In this document: piece after piece, positions 1 to 6,675 of the stretch | Numbering within the stretch: position 1 is the first letter of the stretch | Layout of the letters: each line of letters opens with the position of its first letter | NCBI GenBank assembly: GCA_003485715.1 | Contig: DNIF01000103.1 | Coordinates: 1 to 11,432 of the forward strand | Source of the DNA: Gammaproteobacteria bacterium | Lineage (GTDB): Bacteria > Pseudomonadota > Gammaproteobacteria > UBA7966 | Reading direction: 5' to 3' | Length of the DNA: 11,432 bases | Made by a program: the position numbers and the translations under genes | The notes under the pieces: generated by a model | Told to the model about the DNA's origin: nothing | The model's database searches: none | Seen by the model: the letters and a program-made list of their open reading frames with translations, nothing else

Positions 1-356
1 GCAGCAAGACGCGCGTCTACCGCCTCACCCGCTGGCGCAACCGTGGACACGAAGTGATCCCGCTGCGGGTCATCGAGCGGGCACCGAGTGCGGAACTCAG
101 ACCGAACCAGACCGACCAGGATTCGCTGCCGCCCTACGATCTGCTGGACGCGATCCTCGAGCGCTACGTGGAGCGCGACCAGTCAGTGGCGGCGATCATT
201 CGCGAGGGTTTCCCGGAGGCCGACGTGCTGAGAGTGGCGCGGCTGGTCGACACGAGCGAGTACAAGCGCCGCCAGGCTGCCCCGGGAGTGCGGGTGACGG
301 CGCGTGCCTTCGGCCGGGATCGGCGCTACCCCATCACCTGCCGCTACCGCGAGTAG
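1..356 (+). CDS. nadE: NAD(+) synthetase, C-terminal end (5' truncated)
   Basis: The gene enters from the left edge; its first complete codon is at base 3 and 117 residues are visible before a TAG stop. NadE amidates nicotinic acid adenine dinucleotide to NAD in the cytoplasm, the last step of NAD synthesis. The visible tail carries the family's C-terminal signatures: KTRVYRLTRWRN at visible residues 2-13, RAPSAELRPNQTDQDSLPPY at 26-45, EYKRRQAAPGVRVTARAFGR further on and RRYPIT close to the end. The nitrilase-like glutaminase domain, if present, and the PPi-loop lie outside the window, so the glutamine- versus ammonia-dependent class cannot be read directly. The tail most resembles the long glutamine-dependent bacterial enzymes (family knowledge). 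The gene converges on ccmI, 72 bp away. Confidence 0.93.
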   Translation, partial: SKTRVYRLTRWRNRGHEVIPLRVIERAPSAELRPNQTDQDSLPPYDLLDAILERYVERDQSVAAIIREGFPEADVLRVARLVDTSEYKRRQAAPGVRVTARAFGRDRRYPITCRYRE

Positions 357-382
357 GCCGTTTGGGGCGTGCCGGCGCACCG

Positions 383-410
383 CGTCATCCCCGCACAGGC
401 GGGGATCCAG
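383..410. repeat. Dispersed-type hairpin repeat between convergent nadE and ccmI
   Basis: The intergenic spacer contains CATCCCCGC, then ACAG, then GCGGGGATCCAG. Bases 387-394 and 399-406 form a perfect 8-bp inverted repeat around a 4-base loop. The wording GTCAT(C/T)CCCGC...GCGGG(G/A)ATCCAG matches a kind of short repeat seen scattered between genes in many proteobacteria (recalled family knowledge, not searched). It sits 26 bp after the nadE stop and 18 bp after the ccmI stop, so it could fold in both transcripts. No T-tract follows on either strand, so it is not a canonical intrinsic terminator; a role in transcript-end protection or bidirectional termination is inferred. Confidence 0.6.
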
Positions 411-428
411 TGCCGATCTGCGACGCGC

Positions 429-1736
429 TCAGGGCACCACGCGCCCGAGCAACACACTCACCGTGGCCCCGGGCGCGCGCGGATCGACTGGCGCTTCGGC
501 CTGGCCATCGATGTCACCGCTGGCGGCCATGGCCTGGCCCGTGCGTGAGATGCGCGCGCCGATGGCCACCTGAGAGGCGGACGACAGCCGGAACTGCGGG
601 GCCATGGCGAGCGAGTCGTCGAGGGTCACTTCGAGCGGCAGATCGGCGACCCGGGCCCGCGCGACCGCGAGCGGCATCGCCGGCCCGTCGACGGCTCGGG
701 CAAAGACGAACACCGTGTCGTCCGGGGCGGTGCGCGCAGCGAGCGCCGGGTCGAGGCGTACCGCTACGCGCACCTGCGCTGGCTCGGCGGTCTCGCTGCC
801 TGCGTTGGGTGCCGTCGTGCCTGTCGTCGCGTCGCCGGCTTCTGCGTCAGTCGCCATGTCTGCTGCTGCGCCCGCCCTCGCCGTCGCAGCATCCAAATCT
901 GCGGCAATGCGCGCACGCATGTTGTCGAGACGGGCGCGATCCTCGCTGTCTGCGGGCAGGCTCGCCCGCAGCCGGTCCAGCCGGCCGAGGGCCTCCTCGC
1001 GCCGATCCTGTTCGAGTGCCAGCAGCACGGAGAGCCAGAGCAGGCGGCTGTTCGTGGGGAAGCGTTCGAGGTTGTGGTCGATGATGCGGGCCGGGGCACC
1101 GGTGAGACGGTCCTCCTGGATGCCGGCCAGTGCTCGGGCGTAGTCGAAGGCGAGGTCCGCGATCCGCTCGGCGGAGAGGCCGGGATCGGTGCCAGCGATG
1201 ATGTAGGCCTGGGCGAGTGCGGCGACGGCGCGGTCCGGTTCACCAAGCTGGAGCCAGCTTCGCCCCAGCAGCCACCAGCCCTCCACGTCGTCGAGGCGCT
1301 GCCTGAGTCGCGCGGCAAGGCGCTCCACCGACTCGCGCTGAGCCGCGCGCTCGGCCGCCAGACGAGTGGCACCCTCGGCGGCCACATAGCCGCCGGTGTG
1401 CTGATAAAGCCAGAGGGTGGCGGCGGGCACCACCAACAGCAGCAGGAGCGCGCTCAGCCAGGCGGGGGCCGCGCGCCCGGGGGCCTCACGGGCATCGAGA
1501 CGGCCCAACTCCGTTGCGAGCTCAGTCTCCAGCTCCTCACGGGCGAGGTCATGGGCGGCGTCATCCAGTTGTCCGGCGGCCTGCTGCTCACCGAGTTCGC
1601 GCAGACGCTGGCGGTAGACGGCAAGCACGGCGCGACGCTCGCTCGGACCGATGCCATGCGCCGCGAGCAGCGGCCACAGGAGACAGAGGACGACGACGAG
1701 GCCGACCAGAGCGGCCCCGATGTGGAAGGTGGACAT
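429..1736 (-). CDS. ccmI: Cytochrome c biogenesis protein CcmI (TPR, apocytochrome chaperone)
   Basis: This 435-residue protein is the last gene of the ccm operon. Two membrane segments (about residues 4-25 and 94-111) flank a charged, leucine-rich cytoplasmic loop (about 33-84) that is probably coiled coil. The stretch 31-57, with SERRAVLAVYRQRLREL, is typical of the CcmI/CycH N-terminus. After the second segment comes a periplasmic TPR-like helical region (about 118-280; note WWLLGRSWLQLGEPDRAVAAL), then an Ala/Thr-rich linker and a C-terminal domain of about 110 residues. In this family the periplasmic part binds the C-terminus of apocytochrome c and passes it to CcmF/CcmH. TPR and C-terminal domain are in one polypeptide, unlike E. 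coli, where they form the end of CcmH. The ATG is 6 bp after the ccmH stop, with no strong ribosome site, so coupling to ccmH is likely. Confidence 0.93.
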   Translation of the reverse strand: MSTFHIGAALVGLVVVLCLLWPLLAAHGIGPSERRAVLAVYRQRLRELGEQQAAGQLDDAAHDLAREELETELATELGRLDAREAPGRAAPAWLSALLLLLVVPAATLWLYQHTGGYVAAEGATRLAAERAAQRESVERLAARLRQRLDDVEGWWLLGRSWLQLGEPDRAVAALAQAYIIAGTDPGLSAERIADLAFDYARALAGIQEDRLTGAPARIIDHNLERFPTNSRLLWLSVLLALEQDRREEALGRLDRLRASLPADSEDRARLDNMRARIAADLDAATARAGAAADMATDAEAGDATTGTTAPNAGSETAEPAQVRVAVRLDPALAARTAPDDTVFVFARAVDGPAMPLAVARARVADLPLEVTLDDSLAMAPQFRLSSASQVAIGARISRTGQAMAASGDIDGQAEAPVDPRAPGATVSVLLGRVVP

Positions 1737-1742
1737 GGGCGT

Positions 1743-2297
1743 TCAGTTCTCTTCGGCGAGGGCGCGCTTGACGGCGGCGCGCGCGCTGGCATCGAGCGGG
1801 GTGGGCGGGGTGGCCGTCTGGGCCCGGCGGGTCAGCCCGCTGAAGAGCCAGCCGGCACCGAGCAGCAGGAGCAGCGGCGGGCCGGCCCACAGCAGCACGG
1901 TGTGGGCGTCCAGCGGTGGGTCGTAGAGCACAAAGGCGCCGTAGCGCTCGGAGAGGAAGGCGAGGATCGCCGCGTCCGCCTGCCCGGATTCGAGCATGCC
2001 GCGCACCTCGCGGCGCAGATCTGCGGCCAGCGGTGCGTGCGAGTCGGCCAGGGATTCGTTCTGGCAGACCAGACAGCGCAGCTTGGCAATCAGGCCGCGA
2101 TAGCGGGCCTCGAGCGCCGCGTCCGCGAAGGGGGCGAAGTCGTCGATCGGTGCTGCTACAGACTGCGGCGCTTGTGGCGGCGCGGCGGCTGGGGCATCCG
2201 CGGCCATCACCGTGCACGGCAGCAGGGCCGCCCAGAAGAGGCAACCAAGGGTGCGCCGCGCTCGCCGCACGGGGCCGATGGGCAGCCCGGCCTTCAC
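1743..2297 (-). CDS. ccmH: Cytochrome c-type biogenesis thiol oxidoreductase CcmH
   Basis: This 184-residue protein reduces or holds the CXXCH cysteines of apocytochrome c in the periplasm. The defining motif LRCLVCQNESLADS is at about residues 73-86, with redox cysteines C75 and C78. Residues 10-33 (RRARR then LGCLFWAALLPCTVMA) look like a signal peptide. A C-terminal membrane segment spans about 134-152, followed by a short cytoplasmic tail. The start is a GTG at 2297: its GTGA overlaps the TGA of ccmG, and GAGGGG stands 5 bases upstream as a good ribosome site. The open frame continues far upstream, but that part is antisense or shadow of ccmG. It corresponds to the short CcmH form (CcmL-type); the TPR half is the separate ccmI downstream. 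Confidence 0.93.
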   Translation of the reverse strand: MKAGLPIGPVRRARRTLGCLFWAALLPCTVMAADAPAAAPPQAPQSVAAPIDDFAPFADAALEARYRGLIAKLRCLVCQNESLADSHAPLAADLRREVRGMLESGQADAAILAFLSERYGAFVLYDPPLDAHTVLLWAGPPLLLLLGAGWLFSGLTRRAQTATPPTPLDASARAAVKRALAEEN

Positions 2298-2911
2298 CGT
2301 GACCCCTCGGGCCGCGTCAGCCCGCCGGGCGGCGCCAGTCCTGCGGGCGGCGCTGCCGTGCGGGGAGCCGCCGGCACGCCGATGAGTGTCAGGGCTGGCT
2401 CGAGGCTCGCATCGCTCAGCGGACCGACGTGCTTGTGGCGCACGATCCCCTCGGCATCCAGGAAGAAGGTCTCGGGCACGCCGTAGACACCCCAGTCGAT
2501 GCCGGCGCGACCATCGGCATCCACCGCCACCACCGTGTAGGGGTCGCCGTGGCGTGCGAGCCAGGCGCGCGCATCCTCCGGGGCGTCCTTGTAGCCGAGG
2601 CCGACGATGCGCACGCGGTCGCTCGCGGCCAGTTCCATCAGCACCTCGTGCTCCTGACGGCAGGCCACACACCAGGAGGCCCAGACGTTCACCACGGTGG
2701 GTGCGCCCCGGAACTCCGCCGTGGTGAAGCGTGCCGCAGGGTCGGCCAGCGTAGGCAGGTCGAGGGCCGGTGCCGGGCGGCCGATGAAGGGCGAGGGCAG
2801 CAGCCGTGGGTCGCGGCCCAGGCCGACGTAGAGCAGACCGACCAGTACCACGAAGGCCGTCAGCGGCCAGGAATGACGCAGGGCCGCGTGCTGCGGCGGT
2901 TGCCCGTGCAT
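2294..2911 (-). CDS. ccmG: Thiol:disulfide interchange protein CcmG/DsbE
   Basis: This 205-residue membrane-anchored, periplasmic thioredoxin-fold protein keeps apocytochrome c or CcmH reduced, with electrons from the DsbD/CcdA route (family knowledge). An N-terminal anchor spans about residues 16-32. The active site WCVAC has cysteines at 81 and 84, within VVNVWASWCVACRQEHEVL. The CcmG-specific GVYGVPETFF lies at 141-150, with the cis-proline at 146, and the acidic stretch before it is typical of the family's substrate groove. The C-terminus has a Pro/Ala-rich tail of about 25 residues that is unlikely to be part of the fold. The ATG overlaps the ccmF stop as ATGA, and GAGG lies 8 bases upstream. 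The stop overlaps ccmH as GTGA. Confidence 0.95.
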   Translation of the reverse strand: MHGQPPQHAALRHSWPLTAFVVLVGLLYVGLGRDPRLLPSPFIGRPAPALDLPTLADPAARFTTAEFRGAPTVVNVWASWCVACRQEHEVLMELAASDRVRIVGLGYKDAPEDARAWLARHGDPYTVVAVDADGRAGIDWGVYGVPETFFLDAEGIVRHKHVGPLSDASLEPALTLIGVPAAPRTAAPPAGLAPPGGLTRPEGSR

Positions 2912-4965
2912 CAGGCGGGCCTCGCCCCGGCCGCCAGGGCCTCGCCGTCGGCCGCCCGCACGCGCAGGCGGTAGCGCCGGTCACTGGCCGCGAGGATGCC
3001 ACCCAGCGCCATGAACAGGCCCCCGAACCAGATCCAGCGCTGGAAAGGTTTCACCTGTACGCGCAGCGTCCAGGCGGAGTCACCGCGTGGTTCCCCGAGC
3101 GAGGCGAGCAGGTCGCGGGTGATTCCGGCGGCGATCCCGGCCTCGGTCATGGCCGCTCCGCCCGCCTGGTAGACGCGCTTCTCCGGGTAGAGCGTGAGGC
3201 TGGCCGTTGCATCTCTCGGCCCCGCGCCGCCGACCCCGACGGGCTCGACCAGCACGCTGCCGCGGACCCCGCTGTAGTTCGGCCCGTCGATCTCGCGCAC
3301 CGATTGCAGCGTGAAGCGAAAACCTCCGAGTTCGGTGGACTCGCCCATGGCCAGGCGGATGTCGCGTTCCACGCCCCACTGACTGACGGCGGTGACGCCG
3401 ATGATGCAGACGGCGAAGCCCACATGCGCCAGCAGCATGCCGACGAAGCCGACCGGCAGCCGGCGCAGCGCCGTGCTGCTGCTCCGTGCATACCGCAGCC
3501 GATCGCGCACCGTGAGGGCGGTATGGCCGAGCACCCAGAAGGCAGCGCTGAAACCGGCGGTCGTGGCCAGCAGATGCACGCCGCCAAAGAGCGCGGCGAG
3601 TGTTCCGGCCAACACCGACAGCGGCAATGACCAGCGCATGAGCAGACCGACTTCCCGAGCCTCCTGCCCCTTCCAGCGCACCCGCGGGCCGATGCCAAGC
3701 GCGAGGGCAAGCAGGAGCATGAGGGGGGCGAATACGGCATTGAAGTACGGTGGACCGACCGAAATCTTGCCAAGCCCGAAGGCATCCATGGCCAGTGGAT
3801 AGAGCGTGCCCAGCAGCACGGCCGCAGCCGAGACCACGAGCACGACGTTGTTGGCCAGCAGGAAGCCCTCGCGCGAGATCGGAGCAAAGCTGCCGCGATC
3901 GACCAGCAGCGGCGCGCGCACGCTGTAGAGCACGAGCGAGGCCCCCACCGCGAGCGCCAGCACGCCGAGGATGAACACCCCGCGTGTGGGGTCGGCGGCG
4001 AAGGCGTGTACCGAGGTCAGCACCCCGGATCGCACCAGGAAGGTGCCAAGCAGGGACAGCGCGAAACCGCAGATCGCGAGCAGTACGGTCCAGCGCTTGA
4101 AGCTGTCCCGCTGCTCGGTGACGGCGAGCGAATGCACGAGCGCGGTCGCAATGAGCCACGGCATGAAGCTCGCGTTCTCCACCGGATCCCAGAACCACCA
4201 GCCGCCCCAGCCGAGCTCGTAGTAGGCCCACCAGCTACCGAGCGTGATGCCCAGGGTGAGGAACACCCAGGCGGCGAGCGTCCACGGGCGTGTCCAGCGG
4301 GCCCAGGCGGCGTCCAGACGACCACCCAGCAGGGCGGCGATGGCGAAGGCGAAGGCCACACTCATGCCCACGTAGCCCATGTAGAGCATGGGTGGGTGGA
4401 AGATGAGGCCCGGGTCCTGCAACAGGGGATTGAGGTCGCGACCCTCCGCCGGCGCCGGGAAGTGGCGCAGAAAGGGGTTGGAGGTGAACAGGATGAAGGC
4501 GAGAAAGCCGGCGTTCACCAGACTCATCACGCCGAGCACCCGGGCGGCGAAGACCTCCGGCAGGTGTCGCGAACGCAGGGCCACGGCCACCATCCAGCCG
4601 GTGAGTGCAAGGGACCACAACAGCAGAGAGCCCTCGTGGGCGCCCCAGACGGCGCTCAGGCGGTAGATGAGCGGCAGTTGGGTGTTGGAGTTGTTCGCCA
4701 CGTACAGCACGGAGAAATCGTTGGCGACGAAGGCCGCCGACAGGGCGGCCCAGGCGATGACGAGCAGCGCGCACTGGCCGTGGCTCGTTGGGCGGGCGAC
4801 CCGCAGCCACGCCATCCGGCCGGTGGCGGCACCGGCGAGGCTCAAGGTTGCACCGATCAGCGCCAGTACCAAGGCTGCGGCGAGGGCGAGGGTGCCGACC
4901 TCGGGTGTCAGCGAATCGTAGAGCAGCCAGGAGGGGCCGCCTGGGAGCGGGGTGGCGTCGTTCAT
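2911..4965 (-). CDS. ccmF: Haem lyase CcmF
   Basis: This 684-residue polytopic inner-membrane protein takes haem from holo-CcmE and attaches it to apocytochrome c with CcmH/CcmI. It belongs to the haem handling protein superfamily. Early landmarks are VLYVANNSNTQLPLIYRLSA (87-106) and WGAHEGSLLLW (107-117). The periplasmic WWD domain is at about 245-270 (SWWAYYELGWGGWWFWDPVE). The candidate haem-ligand histidines are all present: H190 in HPPMLYMGYVG, H278, H320 in SVHAF and H514 in LLAHVG. The first three keep the spacing of the E. coli residues. A long periplasmic loop precedes the last membrane segment (about 644-660). Length is slightly above E. coli CcmF. No Shine-Dalgarno is visible before the ATG, and the start overlaps the stop of a 25-codon frame (see 4962-5039). 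Confidence 0.96.
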   Translation of the reverse strand: MNDATPLPGGPSWLLYDSLTPEVGTLALAAALVLALIGATLSLAGAATGRMAWLRVARPTSHGQCALLVIAWAALSAAFVANDFSVLYVANNSNTQLPLIYRLSAVWGAHEGSLLLWSLALTGWMVAVALRSRHLPEVFAARVLGVMSLVNAGFLAFILFTSNPFLRHFPAPAEGRDLNPLLQDPGLIFHPPMLYMGYVGMSVAFAFAIAALLGGRLDAAWARWTRPWTLAAWVFLTLGITLGSWWAYYELGWGGWWFWDPVENASFMPWLIATALVHSLAVTEQRDSFKRWTVLLAICGFALSLLGTFLVRSGVLTSVHAFAADPTRGVFILGVLALAVGASLVLYSVRAPLLVDRGSFAPISREGFLLANNVVLVVSAAAVLLGTLYPLAMDAFGLGKISVGPPYFNAVFAPLMLLLALALGIGPRVRWKGQEAREVGLLMRWSLPLSVLAGTLAALFGGVHLLATTAGFSAAFWVLGHTALTVRDRLRYARSSSTALRRLPVGFVGMLLAHVGFAVCIIGVTAVSQWGVERDIRLAMGESTELGGFRFTLQSVREIDGPNYSGVRGSVLVEPVGVGGAGPRDATASLTLYPEKRVYQAGGAAMTEAGIAAGITRDLLASLGEPRGDSAWTLRVQVKPFQRWIWFGGLFMALGGILAASDRRYRLRVRAADGEALAAGARPA

Positions 4966-5039
4966 GCGGCGACTGCGGGACTCAGGGAGGGTGCGTGGAG
5001 GCGGCGGTCGAGCGCGCGGGTGGGTGCCCCCGTGCTCAT
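4962..5039 (-). CDS. Possible 25-codon coupling micro-ORF between ccmE and ccmF
   Basis: This frame reads ATG ... TGA for 25 residues, beginning MSTGAPTRALDRRLHAPSL and ending PAVAA. Its ATG overlaps the ccmE stop as ATGA (5036-5039), and its own TGA overlaps the ccmF ATG as ATGA (4962-4965). Without it, ccmE and ccmF would be 70 bp apart with no ribosome site for ccmF, in an operon where other junctions overlap. The peptide has no recognisable domain, is Ala/Arg/Pro-rich and may have no function of its own. A role as a relay for terminating and re-initiating ribosomes is inferred. Such short frames can occur by chance in GC-rich DNA, so confidence is low. Confidence 0.35.
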   Translation of the reverse strand: MSTGAPTRALDRRLHAPSLSPAVAA

Positions 5040-5527
5040 GGTTGCGCGCCCGTCGGTCGGGCGTCCGCCGGTCGGGCGTCCGGGTGCACCGGCGCCAGCG
5101 GCCCCTCGCCCTTCATGGCCAGGGTCGCGGCCACTTCGGGGGGCATGTAGTTCTCGTCGTGTTTGGCCAGCACCTCGGTGGCCTGGAACACGCCGTTCGC
5201 ATCGATGCGGCCTTGGGCGATGATGCCCTGACCCTCGCGAAAAAGATCGGGCAGGATGCCCTCGTAGCTGACCGGTACCACCCGCGCCATGTCCGTGACC
5301 TGAAAGCGCACGGCCAGGCTATCCGGGTTGCGTTCGATGCTGCCGGAGACCACCAGCCCACCGACACGCACGGTGCGATCGGCGGGGACTTCGCCCGCGG
5401 CCACCTGACTCGGGGTGTAAAAGAAGAGCAGGTTCTCCGAGACGGCGCTGAGCAGGACGGCGGCGGCAGTTGCCACACCGGCAAGCACGGCAAAGGCACC
5501 GAGGAAGCGTCGCTGGCGTGGGGTCAT
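5036..5527 (-). CDS. ccmE: Haem chaperone CcmE
   Basis: This 163-residue periplasmic protein has an N-terminal anchor (about residues 8-29) and an OB-fold domain. It binds haem covalently on a histidine and delivers it to CcmF. The haem-binding motif LAKHDENYMPPE is intact: H123 is the covalent ligand and Y127 the axial one, matching the HxxxY type. Other family landmarks are LFFYTPSQV (34-42), VRVGGLV (53-59) and SYEGILPDLFREGQG (87-101). The ATG at 5527 overlaps the ccmD stop as ATGA, and GGAAG stands just upstream. A longer in-frame reading begins upstream but would be a shadow of ccmD. After the haem motif, the C-terminal tail contains a short tandem repeat (DARPADARPT) and is probably disordered. 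Confidence 0.95.
   Translation of the reverse strand: MTPRQRRFLGAFAVLAGVATAAAVLLSAVSENLLFFYTPSQVAAGEVPADRTVRVGGLVVSGSIERNPDSLAVRFQVTDMARVVPVSYEGILPDLFREGQGIIAQGRIDANGVFQATEVLAKHDENYMPPEVAATLAMKGEGPLAPVHPDARPADARPTGAQP
5054..5083. repeat. Two-copy 15-bp tandem repeat in the 3' end of ccmE
   Basis: Bases 5054-5068 and 5069-5083 are two 15-bp units that differ at one position (unit CGGTCGGGCGTCCGC, second copy ending CGG). They encode DARPA-DARPT in the CcmE tail. Because the unit is a multiple of three, gain or loss of copies would keep the frame. Slippage is the likely origin. Confidence 0.7.
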
Positions 5528-5670
5528 TGGTGCTTCCGTTGCAGTTTCTGGTGCAGACGCCGGCCGCGTCGCCAGCTCGCCAGGGCGAGCGTGGCCAGCA
5601 CCACACAGGCGATGCCATAGGCCGACCACACGTAGACACCGTAACCGCCCATGTCGAGGAAGGCGTTCAT
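5524..5670 (-). CDS. ccmD: Haem exporter protein CcmD
   Basis: This 48-residue single-span membrane protein helps release holo-CcmE from the CcmABC complex in known systems. It reads MNAFLDMGGYGVYVWSAYGI at its start. The FLDMGGYGVYVW block before one membrane helix (about residues 12-31), followed by a strongly basic cytoplasmic tail (RRGRRLHQKLQRKHQ), is the hallmark of CcmD. The ATG at 5670 overlaps the ccmC stop as ATGA, and the TGA overlaps the ccmE ATG as ATGA. The much longer open frame running upstream through ccmC is a shadow. Identification rests on motif and position, as the protein is short. Confidence 0.93.
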   Translation of the reverse strand: MNAFLDMGGYGVYVWSAYGIACVVLATLALASWRRGRRLHQKLQRKHQ

Positions 5671-6479
5671 GCGCCGGCGGTCAGGTCGCGGGGAGCGATG
5701 GGAGGGCCGGGCCGGGCCGGGCTGTCGGGTCCCCTGGGCGTGGTGCCGCCCCCGCGCATGAGTTCGGCCACCCAGGGGTGGTTGGCCTCGCGTTCCAGCC
5801 AGATGTCGCGAGCACGCATGAGCGACACGGTGGCGGCATAGGCGAACAGCGCGAAGTACATCCAGAGCAGCGGTGCCAGCATGCTGAGGTGCATGGCCGG
5901 GCGATCCAGGCGCGTGACGGTTGGCCCCTGGTGCAGCGTGTTCCACCACTCCACCGAGAAATGCACGATGGGGATGTCCACCACACCGATGAGCGCGAGC
6001 ACCCCGCAGGCCTTCGCCGCGGCGCGGCGGTCCTCGATGGCCTGGGACAGCGCCATCCAGCCGAGGTAGAGGAAGAGCAGCACGAGTTCGGAAGTGAGCC
6101 GGGCATCCCACACCCAGTAGGTGCCCCACATCGGCCGGCCCCAGAGCGAGCCGGTGATCAGGGCCAGCAGGGTGAAGGCCGCGCCCACGGGGGCGATGGC
6201 CTCGGCCATCACTTCGGCGAGCTTCACCCGCCAGACCAGCACCACGAAGCCGAGACTGGCGAGCATCGTGTAGCCCATCAGTGACAACCACGCCGACGGC
6301 ACGTGCAGAAAGATGATGCGGTAGCTCTCGCCCTGCTGGTAGTCGGTGGGGGCGATGACCAGCGCCCACGGCAGGCCGATGGCCAGCATGAGCAGCGTCA
6401 CGGCCCAGAGCGGCCCGATCCAACGACTGACAAACCGGTTGAATCCCTTGGGCGAAAGGATTGCGTGCATCAGGTGCAT
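5667..6479 (-). CDS. ccmC: Haem transporter/handling protein CcmC
   Basis: This 270-residue protein has six predicted membrane segments and loads haem onto CcmE at the periplasmic face. The WWD domain is at about 112-131 (LWGRPMWGTYWVWDARLTSE). The two conserved periplasmic histidines are H59 in FLHVPSAW and H183 in WWNTLHQGP, matching E. coli H60 and H184 in position. Start choice: TTG at 6482, ATG at 6479 and ATG at 6470 are all in frame. ATG at 6479 is taken because GGAG lies about 14 bases upstream and a proper ATG is available, but the spacing is long. The last ~40 residues are Gly/Pro-rich and probably a loose tail. It is the first gene of the operon here; no ccmA or ccmB precedes it. 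Confidence 0.95.
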   Translation of the reverse strand: MHLMHAILSPKGFNRFVSRWIGPLWAVTLLMLAIGLPWALVIAPTDYQQGESYRIIFLHVPSAWLSLMGYTMLASLGFVVLVWRVKLAEVMAEAIAPVGAAFTLLALITGSLWGRPMWGTYWVWDARLTSELVLLFLYLGWMALSQAIEDRRAAAKACGVLALIGVVDIPIVHFSVEWWNTLHQGPTVTRLDRPAMHLSMLAPLLWMYFALFAYAATVSLMRARDIWLEREANHPWVAELMRGGGTTPRGPDSPARPGPPIAPRDLTAGA

Positions 6480-6531
6480 CAATGGTTATGGAGCTCCGCG
6501 AGCCCATCCGGGCACCGACCGCCGACGGCCG

Positions 6532-6549
6532 CCGACCGCGGCCGGTCGG
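6532..6549 (-). promoter_or_regulatory. GC-rich hairpin in the presumed ccmC leader
   Basis: CCGACCG (6532-6538) and CGGTCGG (6543-6549) form a perfect 7-bp stem around a CGGC loop, about 53 bp upstream of the ccmC ATG. It would lie in the 5' untranslated RNA if transcription starts at the candidate promoter nearby. No T-run follows, so a simple terminator is unlikely. Function unknown; short GC palindromes also arise by chance at this base composition. Confidence 0.3.
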
Positions 6550-6570
6550 GGCTACCCGTGAAGGCGCCGG

Positions 6571-6576
6571 AGATTA
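6571..6576 (-). promoter_or_regulatory. Candidate extended -10 element upstream of ccmC
   Basis: On the minus strand the sequence reads TGC-TAATCT, matching the extended -10 pattern TGnTAnnnT (four of six with TATAAT in the hexamer, plus the TG). No good -35 is seen at the usual distance, which an extended -10 can tolerate. Transcription would begin about 85 bp before the ccmC ATG. This is a sequence-pattern guess only, but it is one of the few AT-rich spots in the spacer. Confidence 0.25.
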
Positions 6577-6675
6577 GCAGATCCCACCTCCGGTCCGCGT
6601 CCCGAAATGGGCCGCGCGCTGACCTCGACCAGCCGGCCTGCGCGGAGTTGCAGGGCCTGCGAGGGGGCACGAAAG

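Noticed and set aside
387..406. Hairpin considered as part of a CRISPR repeat
   Set aside because: Only one copy in the window and no spaced repeats; the sequence fits a dispersed intergenic repeat instead.
362..1084. 240-codon plus-strand open frame over ccmI
   Set aside because: Arg/Pro/Ala-rich shadow antisense to ccmI; no recognisable motif.
1074..2486. 470-codon plus-strand open frame across ccmI, ccmH and ccmG
   Set aside because: It is antisense to three clearly recognised ccm genes. Its translation is Gly/Arg-rich low complexity with no domain; long antisense frames are expected in GC-rich DNA.
1743..3002. 419-codon minus-strand frame as a long CcmH
   Set aside because: The first ~235 codons overlap ccmG in another frame and are Arg/Gly/Ala-rich. 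The signal peptide and CcmH domain begin at the GTG at 2297, coupled to the ccmG stop.
4006..5223. 405-codon plus-strand open frame across ccmF and ccmE
   Set aside because: Antisense shadow of ccmF with biased, domain-free composition (many Gly, Glu, Gln, His).
5524..6507. 327-codon minus-strand frame that would make a long form of ccmD
   Set aside because: Only its last 48 codons read as CcmD; the rest overlaps ccmC in another frame and looks like a shadow. The ATG at 5670 overlaps the ccmC stop as ATGA.
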